Shown: positions 8,367 to 17,070 of the stretch, in pieces | How the letters are laid out: each line of letters begins with the position of its first letter | How positions within the stretch are numbered: position 1 is the stretch's first letter | DNA from: Algiphilus aromaticivorans DG1253 | Lineage (GTDB): Bacteria; Pseudomonadota; Gammaproteobacteria; Nevskiales; Nevskiaceae | Reading direction: 5' to 3' | NCBI RefSeq assembly: GCF_000733765.1 | Contig: NZ_JPOG01000001.1 | Location: 3,100,001 to 3,164,000, forward strand | Length of the DNA stretch: 64,000 bases | The notes under the pieces: generated by a model | What the model was told of the DNA's origin: nothing | What the model saw: the letters and a program-made list of their open reading frames with translations, nothing else | Database searches by the model: none | Made by a program: the position numbers and the translations under genes

Positions 8367-8645
8367 ATGATTCGGTCTTTCAAGTGCCGGGAAACCGAAG
8401 CGCTCGCTCACGGCAAGCGCAGCCGACGCTTCACTGCCATCGAAGCAGTGGCGCGTCGCAAGCTGCGGCAGCTGGAAATCGCCGGGCAGCTGGAGGATCT
8501 CCGGGTGCCGCCGGGAAACCGGCTGGAAGCGCTCAAGGGCGACCGCTCGGGTCAGCACAGCATCCGAATCAACGATCAATGGCGTCTTTGCTTCCGCTGG
8601 AGCAAGGGCGCCGCCGAAAACGTCGAGATTGTCGACTACCACTGA
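8367..8645 (+). CDS. higB: HigB-type toxin (RelE/ParE superfamily ribonuclease)
   Basis: 92 residues matching the HigB family from end to end: MIRSFKCRETEAL at the start, LEALKGDRSGQHSIRINDQWRLCFRW in the middle and EIVDYH at the C-terminus. HigB toxins cut mRNA on the ribosome. The toxin-first order, with the antitoxin gene 13 bp downstream, is the usual higBA arrangement. It is unusual in lying between hsdR and hsdM. Confidence 0.92.
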   Translation: MIRSFKCRETEALAHGKRSRRFTAIEAVARRKLRQLEIAGQLEDLRVPPGNRLEALKGDRSGQHSIRINDQWRLCFRWSKGAAENVEIVDYH

Positions 8646-8658
8646 AACGAGGTGCGTC

Positions 8659-9009
8659 ATGACTGACCTCCCACCCGTAACGCCCGGCGAGCTCCTGCTG
8701 GAGGAGTTCCTGAAACCCATGGGCATCAGCCAGTACCGGCTGGCCAAGGAAATCGGCGTCCCCGCCCAGCGCATCGGCGAGATCATCCACGGCCGCCGCG
8801 CCATCACGGCGGACACCGACCTCCGCCTGTGCCGCTTTTTCGGCCTGTCGGATGGCTACTGGCTGCGCGCACAGGCCGCGCACGACACGGAAGTCGCGCA
8901 ACGCGACATGAGCGAGGCACTGGCCGCCATTACGCCGTGGACGAACAACAATCAGGCTAGTTCGAGCGGCAAAAGCGCCCATGGCAGCGCGGGGGCGCAG
9001 CGCCGCTGA
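8659..9009 (+). CDS. higA: HigA-type antitoxin (Xre-family HTH)
   Basis: 116 residues from the ATG at 8659, preceded by GAGGTG. The HTH is clear: GELLLEEFLKPMGISQYRLAKEIGV, then RIGEIIHGRRAITADTDLRL and the HigA signature FFGLSDGYWLRAQAAHD. It neutralises HigB and should repress its own promoter at 8338-8360. The C-terminal tail is Ser/Ala-rich and not conserved. Its TGA overlaps the hsdM ATG in an ATGA junction (9007-9011), which ties antitoxin translation to the methylase. Confidence 0.92.
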   Translation: MTDLPPVTPGELLLEEFLKPMGISQYRLAKEIGVPAQRIGEIIHGRRAITADTDLRLCRFFGLSDGYWLRAQAAHDTEVAQRDMSEALAAITPWTNNNQASSSGKSAHGSAGAQRR

Positions 9010-10466
9010 TGAGTGTTCGCAATCTCGTCAAAACCATACAGGACATCATGCGTCAGGACGCCGGCGTGGACGGCGACGCCCAGCGCATCAGCCAGCTCTG
9101 CTGGATGTTCTTCCTCAAGATCATCGACGACCAGGATCAGGAGCTGGAGATGCTGCGCGACGACTATCGCTCGCCCATCCCCGAGCAGCTGCAGTGGCGC
9201 AACTGGGCGGCAGACCCCGAGGGCATGACCGGCGACGAGTTGCTGAGCTTCACCAACGGCACGCTGTTTCCGGTGTTCAAGGAGCTGACGCCCACCGGCA
9301 AGCCGGGAGACCGCCGCCGCGTCGTGCGCGACGTCTTCGAGGACGGCTACAACTACATGAAGTCCGGCCACCTGATGCGGCAGGTGATCAACAAGATCAA
9401 CGGCATCGACTTCAACAACCTGAGCGAGCGCCAGCACTTCGGCGACATCTACGAGCAGATCCTCAACGATCTGCAGTCCGCCGGCAACGCCGGCGAGTAC
9501 TACACCCCGCGCGCGGTCACCGCCTTCATGACGCAACAGATCGACCCGCGTCCGGGCGAAACGCTGTTCGACCCGGCCTGCGGTACCGGCGGCTTCCTCT
9601 CCTGCGCCATCCGTCACATGCGCAGCAACTACGTGAAGCGGCCCGAGGACGAGGCCACCATGCAGAACGCGCTGCGCGCAGTGGAGAAGAAACCGCTGCC
9701 GCACATGCTCTGCGTCACCAACATGCTGCTGCAGGGCGTCGAGGACCCCAGCTTCGTGCGCCACGACAACACCCTGGCGCGGCCCTACATCTCCTGGAGC
9801 CAGTCCGAACGCGTTGATGTCGTGCTCACCAACCCGCCCTTCGGCGGGCGCGAGGAAGACGGCATCGAGGCGAACTTCCCGCAGCACTATCGAACGCGGG
9901 AAACCGCCGACCTCTTCCTAGCCCTGATCATCCGCCTGCTCAAGCCCGGCGGCCGCGCCGCCGTAGTGCTGCCGGACGGCTCGCTCTTCGGCGAAGGCGT
10001 CAAGACGCGGCTGAAGGAGCACCTGATGGAAGAGTGCAACCTGCACACCATCGTGCGCCTGCCCAACTCCGTCTTCCGCCCCTACGCCAGCATCGGCACC
10101 AACCTGCTCTTCTTCGAGAAGGGCGCGCCCACCACTGAGACCTGGTACTGGGAGCACCAGGTGCCCGAAGGCCAGAAGGCCTACTCCATGACCAAGCCCA
10201 TCCGACTGGAGCATCTGGACGACTGCGTAAAGTGGTGGGGCGGCCCCAAGCGCGAAGGCCGCGAGGAAGGCCCGCGCGCCTGGAAGGTCAGCGCCGAGGA
10301 GATCAGGGCCCGCAACTACAACCTCGACATCAAGAACCCCCACACCGTCGCCGAAGACCACGGCGACCCGGAAGAGCTGCTCGAAGATCTCAACAACGCC
10401 GAGGCCGAGATCCACGCCATCCGCGACCAGCTCAAGGCCATCCTGGGCGAGGCGCTGACGCGATGA
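9009..10466 (+). CDS. hsdM: type I restriction-modification methyltransferase subunit
   Basis: 485 residues. An N-terminal helical HsdM domain (SVRNLVKTIQDIM...) is followed by an N6-adenine methyltransferase domain with motif I FDPACGTGGFL and the catalytic motif NPPFGG. It methylates adenine within the target set by HsdS. It starts inside the higA stop and its TGA overlaps the hsdS ATG. Nothing looks broken. Confidence 0.96.
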   Translation: MSVRNLVKTIQDIMRQDAGVDGDAQRISQLCWMFFLKIIDDQDQELEMLRDDYRSPIPEQLQWRNWAADPEGMTGDELLSFTNGTLFPVFKELTPTGKPGDRRRVVRDVFEDGYNYMKSGHLMRQVINKINGIDFNNLSERQHFGDIYEQILNDLQSAGNAGEYYTPRAVTAFMTQQIDPRPGETLFDPACGTGGFLSCAIRHMRSNYVKRPEDEATMQNALRAVEKKPLPHMLCVTNMLLQGVEDPSFVRHDNTLARPYISWSQSERVDVVLTNPPFGGREEDGIEANFPQHYRTRETADLFLALIIRLLKPGGRAAVVLPDGSLFGEGVKTRLKEHLMEECNLHTIVRLPNSVFRPYASIGTNLLFFEKGAPTTETWYWEHQVPEGQKAYSMTKPIRLEHLDDCVKWWGGPKREGREEGPRAWKVSAEEIRARNYNLDIKNPHTVAEDHGDPEELLEDLNNAEAEIHAIRDQLKAILGEALTR

Positions 10467-11995
10467 AGGCCGAGCGGCTGCTGGAACTCTACGACCGCAT
10501 CAGCGAGGCGCCGGATGCCGTCAGTAGATTGCGGCGATTCGTGCTGGATCTGGCCGTGCGGGGGAAGCTGGTGGAGCAGAATCCGGACGAACAGTCGGCG
10601 GCTGAGCGGCTACCAGCCAAGGTGAAACCGCATCCCTCGCCTCACCTTCCAACAGGGTGGGAGCAAGCAAAGATTGGGCAGCTACTCGAATTCCAATACG
10701 GAAAGGGACTGAAGAAGAGCGAGCGCCTGGACTCCGGCCCTGTCCCAGTATTCGGGTCTAACGGAATTGTCGGATACACCGATACACCTCTTACCTCAGC
10801 GCCTTCAATAATCGTTGGCCGAAAAGGCTCTGCGGGCGCCCTGAACGTCTGTGATGGTCCTTCATGGACCACGGACGTCGCTTACTACGTAGAGGCACCT
10901 GAGTTCTATGTGTTGCGCTTCCTCTACGTTGCGCTTTCTACGCTCGGCTTGGATGGCCTAGGGAAGGGCGTGAAACCTGGGCTATCCCGTGCCGATGCTT
11001 ACGAGCTGTTATTGCCAGTTCCCCCCACAGGGGAGCAACACAGCATCGTCGCCAAGGTCGACGAGCTGATGGCCCTCTGCGACCGGCTGGAGGAACAGCA
11101 CGGCACCCGCGAAGCCACGCGCGACCGGCTGACCACCGCCACCCTCTCCCGCCTGACCGCAGCCGACACCAACGAGCAGAGCTTCCACGACCACGCCCGC
11201 TTCGCACTCGACACTCTCCCCGCTCTCACCGCGCGCCCCGATCAGATCCAAGCCCTGCGTCAAACGCTGGTTGATCTCGCGGTTAGCGGGAAACTAACGA
11301 AGTCAGTTGGTGAAGAAGCAACAGTACAAGGTCGGACGCCCGAAGCTAAGCCCGAATCGATTGGCAAGCCGCACCATTTGCCAGAGACTTGGAAGTGGGC
11401 GCCCGCCAGTAGGCTCTGCACGGATGTTGTTGACTGCCCACACAGCACACCTAAGTTCGAGCAAACCGGCGTCCTTTGCCTAGACACCAATAGCTTCAAG
11501 GACGGAAAACTGGTCGCGCATCGTCTGCGCTACGTGTCCGAATCCACATATGCAGAACGTATTCGACGGCTTGTGCCTCAGCCTGGCGACGTCGTTTTCG
11601 CGCGCGAAGGAAGCGTTGGCGAGTCTGTGGTCGTGCCCGATGATCTCCGTTGCTGCCTTGGTCAAAGGGTGATGCTCTTCCGCCCCGGACCTGAGGTTAT
11701 CCCTGAATATTTTCGGCTAGCAGTTTCCTCCCCTCAGGCTCTAATCCGGCTTCTTTCGCTTCACAAAGGTATCGGTGCTAAGCACGTCAACGTCAGAGAC
11801 ATGCGAGAAACCCTAATACCCACGCCCCCGATAGACGTACAGCAGCGTATCGTCGCCACACTCCAAGAGCTCATGGCGCTCTGCGACCACCTGGAAGCCA
11901 GCCTCAAACAAGCCGACGACAAACGAGCCCGGCTGCTGGATTCGCTACTCGCCGAAGCGCTGGCACCGGCCGAAGAGGCACTGGAGGCCGCCTGA
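10463..11995 (+). CDS. hsdS: type I restriction-modification specificity subunit
   Basis: 510 residues from the ATG that overlaps the hsdM stop. Two target-recognition domains are present, each followed by a conserved helix: VPPTGEQHSIVAKVDELMALCDRLE after the first, and PPIDVQQRIVATLQELMALCDHLE after the second. Two linker repeats (RRFVLDLAVRGKLVEQ and RQTLVDLAVSGKLTKS) precede them. The recognition domains are less GC-rich than the helices, as expected for exchangeable modules. The recognition sequence cannot be predicted by eye. Confidence 0.94.
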   Translation: MKAERLLELYDRISEAPDAVSRLRRFVLDLAVRGKLVEQNPDEQSAAERLPAKVKPHPSPHLPTGWEQAKIGQLLEFQYGKGLKKSERLDSGPVPVFGSNGIVGYTDTPLTSAPSIIVGRKGSAGALNVCDGPSWTTDVAYYVEAPEFYVLRFLYVALSTLGLDGLGKGVKPGLSRADAYELLLPVPPTGEQHSIVAKVDELMALCDRLEEQHGTREATRDRLTTATLSRLTAADTNEQSFHDHARFALDTLPALTARPDQIQALRQTLVDLAVSGKLTKSVGEEATVQGRTPEAKPESIGKPHHLPETWKWAPASRLCTDVVDCPHSTPKFEQTGVLCLDTNSFKDGKLVAHRLRYVSESTYAERIRRLVPQPGDVVFAREGSVGESVVVPDDLRCCLGQRVMLFRPGPEVIPEYFRLAVSSPQALIRLLSLHKGIGAKHVNVRDMRETLIPTPPIDVQQRIVATLQELMALCDHLEASLKQADDKRARLLDSLLAEALAPAEEALEAA

Positions 11996-13065
11996 TGCCG
12001 GTCCGCAATGCCATCTGGAAGGTCGGCGAGGAACCACAGCCGCTCGCCGAAGGCCGGCTGCCCAGCGAGCGGACGCTGGAGGAGATGATTGTCGCGGCGC
12101 CCAGCATCCTGTCGGACGAGTGGATGCTGATCGGCCGCCAGGAGCAGACCGGTACCGGTGGCATCATCGACCTGCTCGCCATCGCGCCCGACGGCACGCT
12201 GGTGCTGATCGAGCTCAAGCGCGCCCGCACGCCGCGCGAGGTCGTTGCCCAGGCGCTGGACTACGCCTGCTGGGTGGAGACGCTGAAGGCCGAGGATATC
12301 GCCGCCGCCTATGCCCGATTCCGGCCCGGTGGCAACCTCAGCGATGACTTCGAGGCCCGCTTCGGCTATCCGCTGGACGAGGACACGCTCAACGACAGCC
12401 ACCAGATTGTGGTGGTGGCGGCCTCGCTGGACAGCAGTACCGAGCGCATCGTGCAGTACCTCAACGCGCGCGACATCCCCATCAACGTGCTCTTCTTCCA
12501 GGTCTTCGACAACGGTGCTGGCGAGCAGCTGCTCTGCCGCACCTGGATGATCGACCCCGGCGAAACGCAGGTGAACGTCGCCGCCGCCGGACGCGGCGAC
12601 AAGGAACCCTGGAACGGCGAGTTCTACGCCAGCTTCGGCCACGGCCAGGGCCGCGACTGGGAGGAAGCCCGGCGCCATGGTTTCATCAGCGGCGGTGGTG
12701 GCACCTGGTACAGCAACACACTGAGCCTGCTGGGCACCGGCGACCGCGTCTGGGTGAAGGCGCCCGGCTACGGCTTCGTCGGCGTCGGCGAAGTCACCAG
12801 CCCGCGCCAGTCCATCAACGATTTCCAGATCGACGGCCGCCCAGCCATCGAAGTGCTCAGCGATGCCCACTACCACCGGGAGCACGCCAATGATCCGGAC
12901 CACTGCGAGTACTTCGTGCCGGTGAAATGGCTACAAACGGTCCCGCTGGACCAGGCCATCGACGAGATCGGACTGTTCGGCAACCAAAACACGGTCTGCA
13001 AGCCACGTACGCCCAAGTGGCGGACGACGGTGGAACGACTTAGAGCAGTGTTCCCACAGCAGTAG
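11995..13065 (+). CDS. NucS/DUF91-type nuclease with C-terminal PUA-like domain
   Basis: 356 residues. The N-terminal half has a PD-(D/E)XK core: IDLLAIAPDG, then LVLIELKRARTPREVVAQALDYA, that is Asp ... Glu-x-Lys as in NucS/DUF91 endonucleases. The C-terminal part (TWYSNTLSLLGTGDRVWVKAP, GYGFVGVGEVTSP) reads like a small PUA/EVE-type beta-barrel, a fold often used to sense modified bases. The ATG overlaps the hsdS TGA by one base, so it belongs to the restriction operon. A fourth restriction component or a modification-dependent nuclease is plausible (inference). Confidence 0.78.
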   Translation: MPVRNAIWKVGEEPQPLAEGRLPSERTLEEMIVAAPSILSDEWMLIGRQEQTGTGGIIDLLAIAPDGTLVLIELKRARTPREVVAQALDYACWVETLKAEDIAAAYARFRPGGNLSDDFEARFGYPLDEDTLNDSHQIVVVAASLDSSTERIVQYLNARDIPINVLFFQVFDNGAGEQLLCRTWMIDPGETQVNVAAAGRGDKEPWNGEFYASFGHGQGRDWEEARRHGFISGGGGTWYSNTLSLLGTGDRVWVKAPGYGFVGVGEVTSPRQSINDFQIDGRPAIEVLSDAHYHREHANDPDHCEYFVPVKWLQTVPLDQAIDEIGLFGNQNTVCKPRTPKWRTTVERLRAVFPQQ

Positions 13066-13077
13066 GCGGGACAATGA

Positions 13078-13123
13078 CCGCTGCCCCTCGCCGACTGCGA
13101 GTTGCGTCGGTTGGGGGCAGGCT
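13078..13123. terminator. hairpin after the restriction operon
   Basis: CTGCCCC and GCCGAC pair with GTCGG and TGGGGGCAG around a ten-base loop, just after the stop of the nuclease gene. No clear U-run follows, so it may act weakly or protect RNA ends. It could serve both this operon and the convergent small gene at 13162. Confidence 0.4.
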
Positions 13124-13161
13124 CAATTGATTGCTCATGATCCGAAACACGCTTCGAGGAG

Positions 13162-13518
13162 CTAGCACTCCGCTCGCGCGCAGCGCGCTTCCATGAAGCC
13201 CTCGAGGAAACCGATCAAGAACACTGCCTTATCGTGGCTAAGCTCCTGAAGCTTCTCCGCGAGATCATGGAACTCGTAAGGAATCTCCGCGTTATCTCCT
13301 TTAGGAAAGCCCAGATGGAAACCGAATTCTTCGTGATCGGCGAAAGCGCTCTCGATCTCGGCTGCCATACAATTCGCCAGGTAACCAGGCAGCTCCGCCA
13401 TGACGGTGGGATCCGGAAGCTCCAAATTACTCATCCCGACGATGAGAAGATGCAGCTGGCGCTCCGAAAGGCCTGTGAAGTTGGTTGCGACATTGAGTTC
13501 GGTTGCGAAATACGACAT
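13162..13518 (-). CDS. hypothetical protein
   Basis: 118 residues with a strong AGGAG upstream of the ATG, so it is probably expressed. The protein is acidic and helical (ELPGYLANCMAAEIESAFADHEEFGFHLGF, KAVFLIGFLEGFMEARC), with no signal peptide and no recognised family. It is convergent to the restriction operon and has an AT-rich upstream region. Function unknown. Confidence 0.7.
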   Translation of the reverse strand: MSYFATELNVATNFTGLSERQLHLLIVGMSNLELPDPTVMAELPGYLANCMAAEIESAFADHEEFGFHLGFPKGDNAEIPYEFHDLAEKLQELSHDKAVFLIGFLEGFMEARCARAEC

Positions 13519-13967
13519 ATATATCTCCTAAAATAATGAAAAGTGAATAAGGCCCCGGCGAAAGGCCATGGCGATGAGACAGGTCACAATTTTTGACCTA
13601 GCTTGCTCAGCCACAAGAAGCCTTTCAGGCCCACCTTTGTTGTGCGCTAAATCACCTCTGCTGCTCTTTGATTTGCGCCTAATACTATTTTCACCAGAAT
13701 CTTCCCGCTTACAAGCCCCCTCATCTTGAATTCACGTAAGATCTTGTAACGTATGGAGAAAATGCGCCGAGTGTGCGGTTATCCCCAGATGCTGGCCGGA
13801 CGGCGAGTTACTCTAAACGACTGAAAAAAGATGCAATTTCGCTCTTGTGGCGATGTTGTTAGAAGAGGTTTATGTAACAGATTCGCGTGACCGGCTCCCG
13901 AAAGACTGGTCCGGCCAGAAGTGGCGCGATCAGCCGTGCTGGCCCGGTTGGGATATGGGGAGACGAT
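13519..13967. other. AT-rich intergenic region, no supported gene
   Basis: The first ~60 bp probably hold the promoter of the small gene at 13162. The rest has no convincing coding frame. The right part, just before the IS3 orfA remnant, may be an IS end, but no inverted-repeat partner is visible. Confidence 0.5.
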
Positions 13968-14205
13968 ATGAAGGAGTCGCGATGTATCGAGTAACAGGTT
14001 GTCCATGCGCGGAGCAGGCGGAATTGGGCATGGCACTGGGCGAGGTCTACCGCAAGGCCAGTGTTCCCGAGGCGACTTTCTATAACTGGCTCGAGAAGTT
14101 CGGTGGACTCGGACCATCTGAGCGATAGCAGCACCGGTAGCTCAAGCAGCTGCCCGCTGATCTCATCCTGGATAAGGCTGTGCCTGCAGGACGTCGAGTA
14201 AAAAA
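13968..14205 (+). pseudogene. decayed IS3-family orfA (transposase, N-terminal) remnant
   Basis: The start (MKESRCIE) resembles IS3-type OrfA but hits a stop at once. In another frame GEVYRKASVPEATFYNWLEKFGGL matches the OrfA helix-turn-helix core, and the following LKQLPADLILDKA resembles its leucine-zipper segment after a further stop. Several frameshifts and stops separate these pieces. No orfB follows. Confidence 0.7.
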
Positions 14206-14229
14206 GCATGGGGCCAGCCAAGGAGACAC

Positions 14230-14400
14230 GTGCTGGTGGGGCGGTTGCTAGTGGGGTATCTGGGTCAGCGAACGGCGCGGCTGCTCGACCGAGTGCTGGA
14301 CCACAATCACATCGTGCAGATCAGCGGCGAGCGCTTCCGCCTCGAGAACAAGCACAAGGCCGAACACTTGCGACGGACCGCCGCAAAGCACTGCTTTCGA
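14230..14400 (+). pseudogene. IS21-family istB C-terminal remnant
   Basis: The segment TARLLDRVLDHNHIVQISGERFRLEN resembles the C-terminal end of IstB-type helper ATPases. The Walker motifs and the rest of the gene are missing. It lies against the IS3 remnant, so this is a graveyard of insertion elements. Confidence 0.55.
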
Positions 14401-14738
14401 TCCCACGCTGCCGCATCTCCCGAGGACGTCGTCAATGCTCTTGGCAGCGGACGGATAATCTTGTCATCCCATTGCGGCGGTGAGACATCACGGCCGTCGT
14501 CCGTACGCCGATGCTGGTCTTCAGGAAGAGGCTTCATGTCATCGGTAACCGCGTTGACGAAGGACTGGCGTCCCGCCAACGGGACAGTGGCGATGAGCAT
14601 CAGCATCAATGTCTTGCAAGTCACAACGACGCCTGTAATCGAGCGCGGTTCTCCGAAGGCTTGGGCCGTCAGAGCCTCATGAGATGAGACCGGGCGCTCG
14701 CTCACGCAAATCCAGAAACAAGTCGACCTGAGGCACGG
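14401..14738. other. unassigned stretch after IS remnants
   Basis: A 132-codon open frame exists on the minus strand (14307-14705), but it has no recognisable domain or good ribosome-binding site and overlaps the istB remnant. I treat it as non-coding or relic sequence. Confidence 0.4.
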
Positions 14739-14945
14739 CTACTCGTCTGGCACTCGCTCCAGCAGATCGCTGACTTCGCAACCGAAGTAAACGCAGAGAC
14801 GGTCGAGGACAACCAGATCCAGCTTCTTCAGCTTGTCGTGGTAGAGCTTGCCAACCGTCGTTCGATCAATTCCGGTGTCGCGAGCTACATCAATGATCTT
14901 CTTCCGCTGCTCAGCCATGCGAACTGCAAGATGACTTCGGATCAC
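14739..14945 (-). CDS. small Cro/CI-type HTH regulator
   Basis: 68 residues from a GTG at 14945: VIRSHLAVRMAEQRKKIIDVARD, then TGIDRTTVGKLYHDKLKKLD and LDRLCVYFGCEVSDLLE. This is the compact HTH type common in phages and integrative elements. The frame is open further upstream, but the family usually begins with this I-R-x-H-L start. It is divergent from the HD-domain gene at 15071, so it likely controls the shared region, where GTGT-AGTC-ACAC near 14971 is a possible operator. Confidence 0.85.
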   Translation of the reverse strand: MIRSHLAVRMAEQRKKIIDVARDTGIDRTTVGKLYHDKLKKLDLVVLDRLCVYFGCEVSDLLERVPDE

Positions 14946-15070
14946 TGCTGCGTCCTCTCGGTTGCCTATCGAAAGAGTGTAGTCACACCCCCTTGCGCCT
15001 GCCACGAACCGGGGCCAGAATGATGCTTGCAGCATCTTTACGCTGCTTTACGCAACACAGGAGATTGTCT

Positions 15071-16042
15071 ATGAGCATCAGTTACACCGCTAGCACCCGG
15101 TTCGCAGAAGAAGAATCCGAGAACTTCGTTCTGCACCCCATGCGGGTGATGAGTCTTCCTCGGATACACCCGGCAGCACCGATGCGGGCGTACTCGGTAC
15201 ACCTCGGCACGCTGGATGAAAACTTTCACGGATTGATCGAGATCCCCGATGAGCTGGCGGCTCGCATTGCGAGCGGGGATGTCGTGCTGGTCAACGGATG
15301 GCGGCTTGACGACGAGTTCATTCTGGCTGACTTCTTCGGCGAGATTCGCGATGTCGCCCCCTGGCATCAGGTCCGCATTGGCTCCATTCCGAAAGGTGTC
15401 AATTGTGAAGTGGGGGAATGCGCTGCACGGCAGATCCTCCAGCTGATCGACGAGGAGATTGCGAACCCGGTGGTTGCGCAGGCCGTGCACGCCCAGCTCG
15501 CGCGCAGCGACTTCTACGCCGGCTTTTTCGCCGCCCCCGCTTCGTCCATGGCACATCACGACTTCCCCGGCGGGCTGGCCTTGCACAGCTTGGAGGTCGC
15601 GCTGATCGTCGCTCGGATGCCTCGCTCATCCTTCACCAATGCGATTGGGCGCGACATCGCCCTTGCAGCGGCCCTGCTTCACGATATCGGGAAGGTCGAG
15701 TACGTCCTGAGCGGCTACTGTTGCCACGGGACGGGCCACGAGACGAGGACGATTGCTCTGCTCGGCCCTATCCTCCACTGGCTGCGCGAGAATGAAGACA
15801 GCAGCGTTGCCGAACTCCTGCTGTACCTGCTGTCACAGGACGGCAAGGCCGCACACGCCAGCTGCCCCGAGGCCATCGCCGTCCGTTTCGCGGATCGCAT
15901 GAGTGCGACGGCGAATGCGAGCCAGCAGGCCTTCGCCTCGGCGCCGAGGCACTTCAAGTACGCGAAGCGCAAGCTGGGCGGGCCGCTTGCGGACAAGACG
16001 TACTACCGCGCGTTGGAGTTGCACCAGCACGCCGCTGAGTAG
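15071..16042 (+). CDS. HD-domain phosphohydrolase, YhaM-like
   Basis: 323 residues from the ATG at 15071, with AGGAG upstream. Residues 30-110 look like an OB-fold segment (LGTLDENFHGLIEIPDELAA, then a DVVLVNGW strand). The HD domain follows: HHDFPGGLALHSLEVA and LLHDIGKVEY give the H...HD metal ligands. OB plus HD is the layout of YhaM-type 3'-5' exoribonucleases; related HD domains also occur in TraI-type proteins of integrative elements. Either an RNA/DNA exonuclease or a nucleotide phosphohydrolase is possible. Confidence 0.75.
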   Translation: MSISYTASTRFAEEESENFVLHPMRVMSLPRIHPAAPMRAYSVHLGTLDENFHGLIEIPDELAARIASGDVVLVNGWRLDDEFILADFFGEIRDVAPWHQVRIGSIPKGVNCEVGECAARQILQLIDEEIANPVVAQAVHAQLARSDFYAGFFAAPASSMAHHDFPGGLALHSLEVALIVARMPRSSFTNAIGRDIALAAALLHDIGKVEYVLSGYCCHGTGHETRTIALLGPILHWLRENEDSSVAELLLYLLSQDGKAAHASCPEAIAVRFADRMSATANASQQAFASAPRHFKYAKRKLGGPLADKTYYRALELHQHAAE

Positions 16043-16094
16043 ATAGCTCGCCTTGCGAACTCGACGCTATTGGAGGGGCGTCGCGTCATCAACA

Positions 16095-16119
16095 AGCGGC
16101 CTGGTCAGCCGCTCTTTTT
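16095..16119 (+). terminator. rho-independent terminator after the HD-domain gene
   Basis: AGCGGC and GCCGCT pair around a 7-base loop (16095-16113), followed by CTTTTT. It lies 53 bp after the stop codon. Confidence 0.8.
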
Positions 16120-16174
16120 GCTCCGGGTTCGCTGCCGCTCCCTCGAACAGTGAGACCTGGACGAGGACAACCCA

Positions 16175-16567
16175 TCATTCTCTCTGGGGGCTGAACACAC
16201 GGATCCAGCTGTAGCCGCTGATGGGACCGATCCCGTCTTCGATCTCGAAGTCCTCGCGCATGACGCCATCCATGTAGCGCTGGTCCGGCCAGTGACCGTC
16301 ACCTTTGACGTAGAGATTCTTGCCTCGATATCCGGGTGCCGCATAGAGAATCATGAACCGAGCAGCCTCTTCCCTCGTTCGCGCACGCACGTAGCCTTCA
16401 ACATCGTCCCCTAAGCAATGCCCTGTGCAATAGAACACCCGTTCCGGCAAGGTATGTGTGTAAGTTGGCTGGCCGTACTCATCTTCCCGAGCAACATGGT
16501 CATTGTTGGGATTGTGCTCGGGGAAGTCGGCAACACAGGCGACAACTGTTTCGTTTTCAAAGCTCAT
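16175..16567 (-). CDS. hypothetical protein
   Basis: 130 residues from the ATG at 16567, chosen because GGAG lies 9 bases upstream; the frame is open beyond it but that part has no coding character. The sequence is acidic and aromatic (ERVFYCTGHCLGDDVEGYVRARTREEAARFMILY), with no signal peptide and no known domain. The same-strand gene at 16750 is probably upstream in one unit, separated by a hairpin. Confidence 0.7.
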   Translation of the reverse strand: MSFENETVVACVADFPEHNPNNDHVAREDEYGQPTYTHTLPERVFYCTGHCLGDDVEGYVRARTREEAARFMILYAAPGYRGKNLYVKGDGHWPDQRYMDGVMREDFEIEDGIGPISGYSWIRVFSPQRE

Positions 16568-16716
16568 TGGTTGGTTCTCCACATCATTGGAGCCCCCTCG
16601 GTATCCACCCTGTTCACCTCGCGCGCTGACACCCTTATTCAGGGGAAAAGGCACCTTGGCCGCTCGATGCAGAACGAGAACGAGATAGGGGCGGATGCGG
16701 AGCGACAGGAAGAAGA

Positions 16717-16741
16717 GGCCCTCCCTCATGGAGAGAGGGCC
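16717..16741. terminator. hairpin between two small minus-strand genes
   Basis: GGCCCTC pairs with GAGGGCC around an 11-base loop, between the stop at 16750 and the start at 16567. It has no good U-run on the minus strand, so an attenuator or weak terminator is possible. Confidence 0.35.
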
Positions 16742-16749
16742 GTGAACAC

Positions 16750-17070
16750 CTACTGCTCGCGGAAGCGGAGGCGCAACTCCTTGACTGCACCATCGCCATC
16801 GTAGCGAGCCCCGATGTCGACAATGCACTCAAAGTAGGCACTTTCCGCGACGGCAATCGCAGGGTCAAAGGCATCAGCCGGATGCCCGTAGATGCCCGAG
16901 AAGGTGTGCATTGCATGGGCGCTGGGCACCACACCGGTGAACACAGAAACGCCATCGTGTTCCCCCTCGCACTCCGGGCAGAGCGCGGAGAGACGGGCGG
17001 GATCGAAGAGCACGATGCGTCCGGATTCCAGGTTGATCGTGCCCATGTGGATGAACTTCTTGTTGCTCAT
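16750..17070 (-). CDS. hypothetical protein with a Cys pair
   Basis: 106 residues from the ATG at 17070 (CGAGGTG upstream). Begins MSNKKFIHMGTINLESGRIVLFDP, then ALCPECEGEHDG, a single CxxC pair, and later FSGIYGHPADAF. The layout of short beta-strands is vaguely like DUF4241-type proteins, but I do not assign a family. It is the nearest gene downstream of the large structured RNA region and on the same strand. Confidence 0.7.
   Translation of the reverse strand: MSNKKFIHMGTINLESGRIVLFDPARLSALCPECEGEHDGVSVFTGVVPSAHAMHTFSGIYGHPADAFDPAIAVAESAYFECIVDIGARYDGDGAVKELRLRFREQ

Noticed and set aside
14307-14705. 132-codon minus-strand frame over the IS remnants
   Set aside because: No recognisable domain or ribosome site, and it is antisense to the istB remnant.
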